In this document: one piece after another, positions 37,121 through 48,130 of the stretch | How the letters are laid out: the number at the start of each line of letters is the position of its first letter | How positions within the stretch are numbered: position 1 is the first letter of the stretch | Assembly: GCA_019454045.1 (NCBI GenBank) | Contig: SKCR01025341.1 | Span: 186,001-250,000 of the forward strand | From: Zanthoxylum bungeanum | Taxonomy: Eukaryota > Streptophyta > Magnoliopsida > Sapindales > Rutaceae | Direction: 5' to 3' | Length of the DNA stretch: 64,000 bases | Notes under the pieces: model-generated | The model's database searches: none | Told to the model about the DNA's origin: nothing | The model's input: only the letters and a program-made list of their open reading frames with translations | Program-made: the position numbers and the translations under genes

Positions 37121-37510
37121 GTGGTAGCGGTCCATTTCCGAACTGTGCTGTGCGAGATTGTGGCTCCTTTTTGAACCGTTACTTGAGGAGATGGTCTTTG
37201 CTGCTATAAACCTGCGAACACAAAACAAACATTGCATGTATGTGATATGTATACATGTATGCATGTATATGTATTATATTCCGATGGGTTAGGCCTTCCT
37301 TGGTCCATTTCCGAACCGTGCTCCATTTTTGGAGTGCCACTTTCGGCGAGATGAGATGATGGTCCATTTCGAACCGTGCTCCATTTTCGGAGTGCCATTT
37401 TCGGCAAGTGATGAGATGATGGTCCATTTCGAACCGTTCTCCATTTTCGGAGTGCCATTTTCGGCAAGTGATGAGATGATGGTCCATTTCTGAACCATTA
37501 CTGATATGAT
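37121..37510. repeat. TatD array 2: 60-bp units
   Basis: About 3.3 units starting near 37302, 37361, 37421 and 37481. Each joins ggtccatttcgaaccgtgct with the array-1 core (ccattttcggagtgccattt) and an aagtgatgagatgat spacer. So array 2 is a longer derivative of the array-1 unit. The intervening 37190-37290 (aacctgcgaacacaaaacaa and catgtatg runs) resembles 38465-38580. Confidence 0.85.
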
Positions 37511-38411
37511 GTGGGCCCCGCCCCCAGAGTACTATACCCGGTAGAACTAATACTGAACCAATGTGGGCCTCGCCCCAGAATGCCATACCCGGCGGAACTG
37601 ATACTGAACTGATGTGGGCCTCGCCCCCAACTGATACTAATATGGGCCTCGCCCCCCAGACTGATACTGATATGGGCCTCGCCCCCAGACTGATACTGAT
37701 ATGGGCCTCGCCCCCAGACTGATACTGATATGGGTCTCGCCCCCAGACTGATACTGATATGGGCCTCGCCCTAAGACTGATACTGATATGGGCCTCGCCC
37801 CTAGACTGATGCTGATATGGGCCTCGCCCCCCAGACCGATACTGATATGGGCCTCGCCCCCAGACTGATACAGCTGATATGGGCCTCGCCCCCAGACTGA
37901 TACTGATACGGGCCTCGCCCCTAGACTGATGCTGATATGGGCCTCGCCCCCCAGACTGATACTGATATGGGCCTCGCCCCCAGACTGATACTGATATGGG
38001 CCTCGCCCCAAGACTGATACTGATATGGGCCTCGCCCATAGACTGATGCTGATATGGGCCTCGCCCCCAGACTGATACTGATATGGGCCTCGCCCCCAGA
38101 CTGATACAACTGATATGGGCCTCGCCCCCAGACTGATATTGATACGGGCCTCGCCCCTAGACTGATACAGCTGATATGGGCCTCGCCCCAAGACTGATAC
38201 TGATATGGGCCTCGCCCCTTGACTGATGCTGATATGGGCCTCGCCCCCATACTGATACTGATATGGGCCTCGCCCCCACACTGATACAGCTGATATGGGC
38301 CTCGCCCCCAGACTGATATTGATACGGGCCTCGCCCCCAGACTGATACAGCTGATATGGGCCTCGCCCCCAGACTGATACTGATATGGGCCTCGCCCCCA
38401 GACTGATACAG
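37511..38411. repeat. TatD array 3: 29-bp minisatellite with 180-bp higher-order repeat
   Basis: About 29 copies, the first three diverged. The basic unit is actgatactgatatgggcc plus tcgcccccag (29 bp); a 32-bp variant carries acagctg or acaactg. From about 38046 a six-unit block (four 29-bp and two 32-bp units, 180 bp) is repeated in register at about 38226, with matching variants (gatgctg, gatattgatacggg, acagctg). 29 is not a multiple of three and the unit has no stop on the minus strand, so all three sense frames are open, giving ORFs of up to 286 residues with an 87-bp (29-residue) period. Confidence 0.92.
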
Positions 38412-39592
38412 TACTGTCGATGTTCCTGATTGGTTTGTCTTTTGACGCTTTCTCTTTTTCTCCTTTGAAACCTGTTATTACAAAACAGAACAAACACAAA
38501 AAGGATGCAAGTATGTTACGTGTATGCATGCATGTATGATTGAGTTTCCTATCCCGTTGGGCTAGGTCTTCTGCCAGTACTCTTGGTGGCTGCTCGGTCT
38601 TTTGACAAGTCTGCCCTCTTCCCTAACCAACGGGTATCTATGATGGCCTTCAAGACAAAATGAGGTTAACATGGTGCATGTATGCATGAGGTGCATGTGA
38701 TGCATGTAACATATAGAACATACTAAATCGATTAAAATTTTCAAACAAATCGGCCCATTATCATTTTAGAAGCCTTTGGGCTAAATGTCATAGGAGTGAA
38801 CTCGTCCCAGTTTAAATGGCCTAACGAGTTCACATCTCATGGTAAGGAGCCCAACTAAATCCAAATGGTAATGTTCCAAACATAAGCACAAAGAAAGATA
38901 ATGCAAACATACAACAATAATTTCTACAGAATGGCCCATCAACATTTCAGAAGCTTTGGGCCCAATGGTCAAAAGGTACGAACTCGCCCCAGTTTAAATG
39001 GCCCAGCAAGTCCGCATTTCTGACAATGGTCCAACTGCATCCAAATGAGGATGGTCCACTAGCACATACTCAAGGAAATAATTGTTACTTTAACCATGCA
39101 AACCCGGTCTATGGGTGGGTTCGTAGGAGTATAGACAAAGGCTCTCACCGGCGAAGGATGGCCCACAACTAGGTCTCCCCACTCAAGGGTTCGAGCGACC
39201 AAGTGAGCGCACCCTTTTTTATACACTAAGGTACGTGCCAATGAGCTATGGTGTGTGACAGACTGTCAAATGGATTTCCCGTTGTAGATTCCCCAGAGGG
39301 AAGGTGGAGCGAGACTCACTTAAATACCCAAGCCTCTTAGGCTCTTATCGCTTGGTGTCAGGAATAAACAACGAGTCCTCCAAATAGTCCATCACAATAG
39401 GCTACGAGTAGATGGCTATCTAGGTGCCTTCACAGCTTTTCCTTCTAGAAAGGTAGTGAATGAAGGAAGACACCAAACCATTACCTAGCCTCAAAATGCC
39501 TTTGATTAAACCCTCACTTTATCCACTATAGACACGGTCAATTAAAACATAAATCCAAACATCACAAGACAATATTTCGGGGCCGATTCTCT
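38412..39592 (-). other. TatD leader and spacer, non-coding
   Basis: Contains a segment like 37190-37290 (38465-38580). A duplication of about 185 bp follows: 38751-38870 versus 38933-39055, with cggcccattatcattttaga / tggcccatcaacatttcaga and ccagtttaaatggcc in both. About 540 bp then lead to the PBS. No ORF is convincing. Confidence 0.75.
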
Positions 39593-39611
39593 ATCCCCAG
39601 TGGAGTCGCCA
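39593..39611 (-). promoter_or_regulatory. TatD primer-binding site
   Basis: The minus strand reads TGGCGACTCCACTGGGGAT, three bases inside the LTR edge at 39615. I recall such a PBS from Tat/Ogre-type elements (assigned to a tRNA-Arg), but the tRNA assignment is from memory. Confidence 0.75.
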
Positions 39612-39614
39612 GAC

Positions 39615-41512
39615 TGTGGACAACAGAAATCCGACGACGCTGTTCTAGGCTTGCGGCCTAGTTGAGAGTACGAAATAACATGGAGTCGCCACCCGGTGTG
39701 AACCGGGACAAAGATTTAAGGCCGCACTCACCCCTCGCAAGGGAAGACCTCAAACCGTTGGGTTCGGAATGGTCCCTTACTTATGTCACTTGTAATGATA
39801 TGATTTGTGCAATAAGCTAACCGAATCTATGTAACATATATGCTCAATGATGACTTAGGTCTAGTTTGTATTCATCAAAATAACTCTTAATCTAAGTTTG
39901 CATGCTTGAAAGTAAGTCTTTAAACGGCAAACGCACAATAGCATACAATGAGCACATTGAACCATTTAACCAAAATAAACAAATAACTATTTAAACATAA
40001 ACATAAACTAATCAAAATATCATGCATAAAATAACGTAATCATGCTTTGAAAATAAATAAATAATCTACGAACTATAGCATGCTCAAATACAAGTTTGGA
40101 TGAGACGAAATACGTGTCTCTTAAGTGGTACGGGGCGTTGTATCCCGAGTACAAACCGCGCTACCGTCCATTCGGATTCGGCTACGGAATTTACGTCCGG
40201 GTTTCCATCCGATATACCACAAAAGGGAACACATATTCCGCTCATCCAACATTCACATCATGCCTCAACAAACGAATCTCATGCGATAATATTTTAAAAT
40301 AAATAAAATAAACGAAAGATAATAAATAAAAAGGTGCCCTCAGGTCTAACCTCTTTTGTCGTCTCACGAAAGCGTGTTACACAGCCGTTGGAAGGGTGGA
40401 TGATCCGTAACTCTTCCGGTTCACTAACTCAACGTCTTTCCTCGCTGTTTCGCTGTTGTTTTAAGGGTATTTTCTGGTCACTGTTTTGGGTTAATTTTGG
40501 GACTGTTTTGGGCAGTTTTTAGGTGCAGTTTTGGGGGCTAAATAGTGCAGTTTTTTTGACAGTATTTTCGAGTGAATTCTGGACTGGTTAGGCGTGAGTC
40601 AAAGGGGTTATTTTTCAGTGATGTGTGGATACTTAGGGGGTTGCTATTTTCGGTGGTGATTAGGAGTTGTTTTGGTGGTTGGAGGGGGGTGAATGGCTAT
40701 TGTGTTTTCGGTAATATGAGAGTGTTTGAGGGTTTGTTGTTTTCGGTAATATGAGGGTGGGGGTGAAAAGAGTTGTTTGTTATTATGTGTATGAGCTAGG
40801 GGTTGGAAATTCCTTTCTTCTTTTTGTTTGTGATGGGCGTGAACTAGGAGTGGGATGGCTTGGAGAGGTGTGGTTTATATAGAGAAAGGCTAGGGCTTCA
40901 CCTTGTCTCACAAGGAAGGGATTTGGTGCATTAAAAGGAGGATTTGATTTGGTGTTAAGCAAGGAAAGTCAAGGATTGAGGGGGGACAAATCTTGGTTAG
41001 ATTAGGATGTCAATATCTTTAATTTGTTATGATTGATTTTAATTAGGCATGACATCTTTTTAATTTAGTATGTGATTTGTTTAGTTAGGAAGTTAATATA
41101 TTTGATTTATCTTCATTAGGTATGATTATATTTTGTGTTTTATTTAATTGGTAAATGGTTTAAATATTTTATTTAATATTTAATGTTTAATTTAATTAAA
41201 TTGGGATGTGTTTTATGGGCTTTGGGGAGCTAATTGGGCTGGGGTGCGAGGTAGCAGCAAAACCAGAAACACCGACGCCGTTCGAACGCCAATTCGAACG
41301 CTACACGAACGTCCGCAATCTGCCTGACGTTCGAACGAAGTAACGAACGCAGCACTAACGAAGACAATGAGCTTGTGAAATGGACTTGATGACGTACTTA
41401 TTTCGAATTTCCCCTTCCGACCTTCGTTTCCCGCAATATTCTTAGCTAAAAAGGTAGTCCCTCCAACTGAGACTCATCATCGGGTTTCACATGCTAATAT
41501 GCAATGCCTAAA
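39615..41512 (-). repeat. TatD 5' LTR
   Basis: 1,898 bp. Starts tgtggacaacagaaat and ends aatgcctaaa, where the partner has the usual aca end. Long runs, for example 39780-40090, are almost unchanged from 34860-35170. Confidence 0.93.
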
Positions 41513-43193
41513 ATGGGCTCTAAGTTGAGAGGTGGGCTTATACTCACTGACTTGGTTAAAGTCTTTACTTATTCTGGCTGTCTCCAAACTACATTACCTA
41601 TGTCTCTAAACGTATTGAATCTTCCCAACACTTATGTTTTCCTTCTTACTATTTTCAGATCCTATCTCTTTGGCTTTACGCCAGACTACTGAGTCTAGAG
41701 ATGACTCGTTCTTCTAACTAATTCCTAGATCTATGCTCTCTGCTACAATTCGCAGCTATGGCGTCTTATTCTATTGTCCATACTAATACTTTTATCACTC
41801 CTAAATATCTCCAATCTTACGGGTCTACACTTTGTACTTCCTCGGTTTCCTATTGAATTTGAGCTGCTCTGTAGGTCCTGTTGAGTTTATTCTGTCTTGT
41901 GGACTTATACTAGTACTGTAAACCTTGTGTTGCCTTCTCTAGATCTTTTAGGCTATATTGGGTACCTTCTTTATATCCTCGAAAACTTTCTTAACCTCTT
42001 TCTGAGTAATTTACCTTCCTAGATCTTTCCCTTTCTGAACTCTAGCCAGCTTCTTACGATCGTCTATGTCTGTGCTGGTAGAGATTAGGGCAACAATCTC
42101 ATGTTTTGATGAGTTCCGGTATCCTTGTTCTGGTACTCTGTGTCCTGGTGGAGTCTGTTTCTCATGTAAGGTAGGTATGAGCTAGATTTCATCAAGACAG
42201 TTTCTTTGATTGACATCGTGGAGGGGTGAGGATTGGGGTAGGTCGGGGCCTCATCTAATGGATTCCTTGGTTTAGGCAACTAATCATTTTCCTGTCGTCA
42301 TGCCTCTTACTTGCCTGTGGGCTTAGGTTTAGATAATCTAGAATCTCTTCATCCTTATGGCATCTCACCTCTATTAGAAGTCTCCACGACTAATCCTGAT
42401 TTCTTGTTTCTTCCGCCTTGTGGCTGTTCTTGGTTATTCGGGGAACTCGATATTTATACGAGGTGCTCGAGAGTTATTGGATCAATTTGGAAGAATTTCT
42501 GAGGAAGAAAGGAATCTCGCTTTGGGGGAAAGAAACTTTGCTTAGATCTACTCAGCATTTTACTCTTAGTTAAGCTTGTTATACTCTTATTTACTACAAG
42601 TCCTGGTATTATCTTTTATTATCTAACTTTGTGTCTCTGATTCTTACTACTATAGGTTTCGGCATTTCTTATCTATCTGCTTCTGTACCTCTATCTCTAT
42701 TTACATCTGATTACTTAGATATCTACATTCTATCTTTTACTTCTCTTTCTATTTTTTTTGGGTGGGTACTCATGGGACTTTTCTATCTCTTTCTGTCTCT
42801 TTATCTTTCCTTGTCTCTGGCTGTCTAAACATCTATACATTCTTTCTTACTTTCTCATAGCTTTCCTATCCCATATCCTTGGGTAACTTTTCTTAAATCA
42901 TTACTATTTAATTTCATAGCTCACTCTGAACTTCTGGTGATAGGTCAGGATGATATTAGGAAAGATTCTTATCTTGGATCTAAAGTATAACTTTTCTTGC
43001 AAGGAAATACTATTCGAATGATCTAAGGAAGCTTACTAACCTGTTTATAGAACTTTGAGGACGTACTCGAGGATCAGATACTGGAGATGTAGTGCCCCGC
43101 ATACAAGTATCCCAGACATACTATGTATACAAGACCCCAACATTCTATCCAATGCAGTCACTAACTCCCTAAACAATGTTATGATACCATCTT
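41513..43193 (-). mobile_element. LARD2 internal domain, part 2, with PBS
   Basis: Resumes after TatD. It aligns with LARD1 13845-14756 from about 42060. The minus-strand ORF 42085-42279 (64 residues) shares NRLHQDTEYQNKD with LARD1. The minus strand near 43168-43190 reads TGGTATCATAACATTG, a mutated Met-type PBS, next to the LTR. No gag or pol domain recognised. Confidence 0.75.
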
Positions 43194-45659
43194 TGTAACA
43201 TCCCCGATCTGGTAGATGCTACCGGCAGGGAATAGGCCATACTATTCCCCTGAGCCTCTGTCATTTTGACTATAAACTACATTGTTTGTTCCTTTTACAA
43301 TCAGAATCCTATTATTGGAACCAAAGCATAAGACTCAACAATATAGAAAATAAGTTCATAATTAATAGCTATATACTTATTAATAATTTTTTTCTTACAA
43401 TGACTATACATAATCCAAATACTCATACATGACTTCTATTTAACCCTGACTCTATCTCTGACTCATACTGGTGGAATCCAACCCTAGTGACTGCATCAGT
43501 ATCCATCCTCCCGAGCTCATCCTCCGAGAAAACCTGCAACCACAGAAAACGGGGAGTGAAGGGTTAGATCGTCGTACGATCTAAGTTAGTGGACGCAAAA
43601 TTGAGAAATAAAATTGATATAAAAGCATTTGGTTCTAAAACCAAAACTTCAGAAGTAACGTATGTGAAACTCTTTTTCTGAAAACTTTGCTTGAAATCTC
43701 TTTTATAAAACTTCTCTTCCTGAAATCTGCTTTCTAAAAATCGTTTCTTAAATCTGATCTTTGAAAACTGTTTATGGAAATCTGGTATCTGAAAACTGAT
43801 TTATATCTGAAAAACTTGACGTATGAGGGCGTTGAGAATCGTCATCCCCTCATACGCCTAACTAAAGCCAGGAATGCGAAACCATGACTTTAGGGCGTTA
43901 CATATCGCCGTCCCCCAAAGCATGCCACTGAAACTGGTGGTCTTAGGGCGTTACGTATCGCCGTCCCCCAAGACACTGAACTAGAGCCGGTAGTGTTGAT
44001 CCATGCTACTACCTGACCCTGAAACTAGGGTCTAGGAGCATTACGTATCGTCATCCCCTAGCTCTGAACTAGGATCTGGGGGTGTTACGTATCGCTGTCC
44101 CCCCAGTCCTCTACATGTGCACATGTTCTCTGTCCGTCAATTCCAAACTCTATCAAGTTACATACTGAGGTGGGTTTTCCCCCATGCCTCGAAAACATAA
44201 AAGTTATGTTTTAAGTCTCAAAACTGTATAAAACACCGCATTTAACAAGAAAATAAATCCAATATGGCTAACGCCCTATGTGCGGGAAAAATAAGTTTCA
44301 ATTCGTAAAGAATAAATAAGTAAATCAATCAGATAAATCAGTTTGAAAAGAGGAGTGTCCACTCACTGTTAGGAATCTGGTCGGTGCTATATCACTTCGT
44401 CGAAGGATAATGTGATTCCTGCAATGGTTTATAAATGGTAACTTGGTTAGATTACAAACCATGCGATGAATTTCGGAACTAGGCTAAACTTTCTCAATTC
44501 ACGTCCGTGATATCATTACTTAGTACATCATTATTGGAATAAGATGCAATGTATGCTTGTGAACTGATACGAGACCCTAAGGGTGGTCTCCAACATGCTA
44601 AGGTGGATCTGGGATGGTTTGAACTATTTTGGGAATAAATTGTGCCAAACATCGCGACACAACTCCTTGCGCGTTGCGACGCGCGATGAACAGAAGCGTG
44701 CACCCACTTTTCTCTTACGCATCACGACGCACAGCCCTTCTACGTCGCGACACGTATCGATTTTCCAGGCTACTATTCTTCTTCTTCAAATCTAACTCAC
44801 CCAAATGCCATTCCTAATATTTCCATTCTAAAAACCATAACACAGAACATCATCATACATCAACTTCACACATTTAATTCAAGTTAACATCCTCCATATT
44901 TCATTAATCACGTCGTTCTCACTTTTAGCTTAAACCCTTAGAATGCATCAAATTTGGGTACTTATGCAACAACTAATTTCTTTACTTATCAATCAATAAA
45001 TTAAACAACCCTTAGTATGCTAATATCTCTATCTTATAATTAATCTTCCAAAATCCAACAACTCAATTTTTTCTTGTGAATTCCCTTATTTACCAAGGAT
45101 GCCATGCTCAACTTGCTTCATCTTTCTTCTTTTCCTTCATCTTCCCTCTTCTTCTTCCTTTTTTCTTCTTCTTCTTTCTCTTCTTCTACGTTTTCTCTTT
45201 TCATTTTGTTTCAAATTATGGGTATTTGTGAATAGTGTTTCTCTTAAATATATAGCCATTTAAAAAAAAATGTAGAATTTTCAAGAAACTTGTCGATTTT
45301 ACTAGAATGCCCTCAGGTACTATTCATCCGAAATTTTGATCTGTATTTTTAGCCCATTTCTGGTTTGAATTTGGAAAAATATTCAACACGAAAGTTGTAG
45401 TTCTCGATCTCATATTTTCGACGATATAAAATTCATAAAAATTAGAGTTTGTATGAGAAGGTTACGGCCCAAATACCATGGGTTTTCCGGAGTGGAACAT
45501 CACAGAATCCCGCATCGAAGTTTCAAAGATTTTACTGTTTATCCATAAAGTCATTCTATGAATGTATATACGCTCGGACAAAATTTTATATTACGTAACA
45601 CTCGTCTTGTGATGTAACAGTACTACAGTCAACATTAGTAGAGACCACCGGTTGTTACA
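43194..45659 (-). repeat. LARD2 5' LTR
   Basis: 2,466 bp, starting tgtaacatccccgatctg and ending ccggttgttaca. Hairpins at about 43822-43856, 43888-43920, 43942-43972, 44030-44060 and 44083-44113. Palindrome acatgtgcacatgt near 44111-44124. CpG-rich segment 44645-44760. T/C-rich run 45110-45210 (ttcttctt type). Confidence 0.9.
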
Positions 45660-45742
45660 ATTTTGTTCATAATAAAATATTTACACAAGTATTTACAGGA
45701 AAATACAAATAGAAATTGGTGCTTCGAGCTCCAACCCTAATA
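45660..45742 (-). mobile_element. CopA-like solo LTR, right part
   Basis: The remaining 83 bp of the solo LTR begun at 18231. It reads attttgttcataataaaata onward to ggtgcttcgagctccaaccctaata and is followed by the second agatt TSD copy. The duplicated atttt (45660-45664) is the LARD2 TSD. Confidence 0.85.
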
Positions 45743-46780
45743 AGATTAAACCCACATAAAAGTTGATTAGAACTTGTGTTAATTAAAAATTGCATAAGTT
45801 TTGCTCTAAAATGCAAGCTTGAGCAAGGTTTAATCAAGCTTGAGAAAGCTAAAACAAGTAAGAATTATAGATATTAGCTTAAGTAAAAGAAGTGTTTAGA
45901 GAAGCTTTGGAAGTTCTCTATAGCATTCCAACAAGGAGAAGAAGATTGGATCTTGGAACCAAGCTTGCTAGCTTTGGGAATTCTCTACAACAACAAGGAG
46001 AAAAAGATTGGATCTTGGAACCAAGCTTGCTAGCTTTGGAAGTTCTCCACAATATTTTAACAAAGAGAAGAAGATTGGATCTTGGAATCAAGCTATGTTT
46101 TCATTAGTGTGGTGTAATCAGTGAGACATATAGTGATGTATTATGTATTGGATACATAATAACATACCTTGATGTTTAAATTAGGCTAATTAATTATGTA
46201 TTGATACTTTGGAAGTATAAACAAAATGTTCAAGTTAGACATAAACTTAAAATTTGAGTTTGGAACTCTGGAGATAAAAGCTTGGAGTTATGGCTACCAT
46301 TCTAGAATCACTTGAGCACCTTGTCACTTCATTGTGGGATTCTAATTTGGTTTGTGTTTTGGATTCAAAATTTACGCATTTACGTATTTAGAATAAAATT
46401 ATATTTTTGTAAAAATATTTGATATTTTGAAAAACATGATTTTGGTCTATAACATGTGTTGATGTTGGTTTTGATATTAAAATTTAATTTTGGGTGTTTG
46501 AAAGTATTTATTTCCATCAGCTCTCTCTTTCCAGAGAGCTGAAGGAAATCAAATGAAAACAATTTTAAAAAATGATCAGCGCATGTACAATGTTTTTTTG
46601 TCCATTTTTGAGTTTCCAGACTCCCATTCAGCCCCGAGTTTTTCCTATACGCTCGTAATGGAATATAGTATTCCATTAAATTATTTAAAAATACACCCAT
46701 GCTTGATATCCACGGGTTAGACCTACTTCTGCTGCGCGGGATACCGATCTGACCCTAGGGTTCCCATATCCGCCCCAACA
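45743..46780 (+). repeat. CopC 5' LTR, fragment 2
   Basis: Continues from 18230 (attagatt / agattaaacccac) and matches 54905-56000 and 60250-60494. Contains 2.5 tandem units of about 62 bp at 45930-46095 (agattggatcttggaaccaa, gcttgctagctttgg). Ends at cgccccaaca, just before the PBS. Confidence 0.85.
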
Positions 46781-46783
46781 AAA

Positions 46784-46800
46784 TGGTATAAACGCAAGTC
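46784..46800 (+). promoter_or_regulatory. CopC primer-binding site (mutated)
   Basis: tggtataaacgcaagtc three bases after the LTR end, comparable to TGGTATCAGAGC of initiator-Met PBSs with changes. Confidence 0.6.
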
Positions 46801-47570
46801 TTAATCACACAACACGTGTTGCATGTTTGACATATTTTTGAATCCAAGTCTCTATAATTTTAATTTAATTATGCATAAGTCATATTGGATATGCATTGCA
46901 TCTTTTAAATTAAAATTTTTATTTTAACCCAAGCATGATGATGACTTGATTGTCATAAATCTCCAATGATTAGGTGGTTACTTTATTTTAAGTAATAGTA
47001 TTAATAATGTTCGAGCATTATTGGATGGACCGTTTTGTCGATACGGAGATGAATGAGTTCTTACTATTTATATCTAATACTGTCATTATTGTGAGGGTAT
47101 AAGTGCTCGGAACTTAAGTCGCTCCGGCAAAATATTAGATGTCGCATGATGAGTTGACATAGTCACCCAATATCGACATTATTGTGAGGGTGTACTAACG
47201 AAGCTCATTTGTGCACATTGATGAGTATACACCTGGAAAGCGTCTTAATCCAATACCATCATTATTGTGAGGATAAGAAATAGTTCATGACCAAACTTAG
47301 AAGTCACATGAATGTGATTGACCTTGGAGGTCTACCTATTGAGTTTATAAAGGCCAAGACCGTCATTATTGTGAGGCTGGAGTAAATGTCAAGGGATCCA
47401 CTTCCCGCTATGAAATTTCGATTGTCAAATTTCTATTTTTCTATTAAGGGAGATTAAGGAATTACATAAAGTAGTGGGAGGGCACTAATAGATTTAAAAT
47501 CCATAATCATATTAGTGTTTTTATATTGAAATGAAAAATATTCTACTAGTGTTTAATTGTTGTCTTGTAG
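46801..47570 (+). other. CopC leader with four repeats
   Basis: Non-coding. The motif cattattgtgagg recurs at about 47081-47097, 47175-47190, 47255-47272 and 47359-47376, each preceded by a t(c/g)-type base and spaced 81-104 bp. On the sense strand it resembles the CopA leader repeat (caatattgctaaagcgtgagg) with an internal gap. Confidence 0.8.
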
Positions 47571-48130
47571 ATGGCTGCCATAAATCCATTAGCATGACTT
47601 TTAGATTCTAATAAACTGAAAGGAGTCGAGAACTATTTTGAATGGGAAATGAACATCTGCCTTGTCTTGGTGTCATAAAAGTTGAGCTATGTGACGCTCA
47701 ATCCATTGCCTATTAAAATCGATCATGATTCCAGCTCCGAAGAGCGTGAGACTTTTGAAAAATGAAAGGATGATAACCTAAGGGTAAAATCCTATATTTT
47801 AGGATTGATGGTTCCAGATTTACTCGAACAGTACATAGAGGTACTTGATACTTGGAGCATTATAAGAACACTCAAGGAGTCGTTCGAAGCAAATCAATAA
47901 ATTGAAATATATCATAAATCTAAGGAATTGTTCCATGCTACGCTTAAGGATGAAGGTGTGGTTAACATTTATGTTTTGAACATGATAGACCATATTCGAT
48001 ATTTGGAACTACAAGGCATAATGATCGATGAACGGCTAGGCCAAAATTTGATTCTATCTTATTTACCTGGTACTTACGCTGACTTTGTGTTTAATTTTCA
48101 TATGCATTTAATGCAAGCCAGTTATGAATA
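47571..48130 (+). pseudogene. CopC gag
   Basis: Starts ATG at 47571 (MAAINPLA, then a stop). Pieces follow in the same or shifted frames: LKGVENYFEWEMNICLVL, DDNLRVKSYILGLMVPDLLE, and an open stretch 47928-48131 with RYLELQGIMIDERLGQNLIL, SYLPGTYADFVFNFHMHLMQ. This is the Gag UBN2-type fold seen in CopA. Several stops interrupt it. Confidence 0.85.

Larger units (their letters stand above)
34697..41512 (-). mobile_element. TatD: non-autonomous Tat/Ogre-like LTR element rich in minisatellites
   Basis: 6,816 bp with LTRs 34697-36591 and 39615-41512 and a perfect TSD atggg (34692-34696 and 41513-41517). On the minus strand the PBS next to the right LTR is TGGCGACTCCACTGGGGAT, a type I associate with Tat/Ogre elements, and a PPT borders the left LTR. 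The interior (about 3.0 kb) has no gag or pol. It consists of three tandem arrays (40, 60 and 29 bp) and a leader. A hand count finds roughly 35-40 differences between the LTRs (about 2 percent), making it the youngest full element here. It must depend on proteins from another element. Confidence 0.9.
20514..45659 (-). mobile_element. LARD2: Ty3-like element without recognised domains
   Basis: Bounded by LTRs 20514-32451 (split by CopB) and 43194-45659, with a perfect TSD atttt (20509-20513 and 45660-45664). On the minus strand a PBS sits next to the right LTR and a PPT next to the left LTR. The interior without the nested TatD is about 3.9 kb and encodes nothing I recognise. At the 3' end of the interior the minus strand has GGATTCGAGGACGAATCC, the signature found just before the PPT in many plant Ty3/gypsy elements. 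It inserted into the CopA-like solo LTR. Confidence 0.85.

Noticed and set aside
37511..38411. CRISPR-like regular array
   Set aside because: Units are contiguous with no unique spacers, and the surroundings are plant retrotransposon DNA; it is a minisatellite.
37179..38529. Overlapping minus-strand ORFs of 286, 286 and 202 residues with regular peptide repeats
   Set aside because: They arise because the 29-bp unit has no stop in any sense frame; three overlapping frames cannot all be real proteins, and nothing marks a start or a conserved domain.
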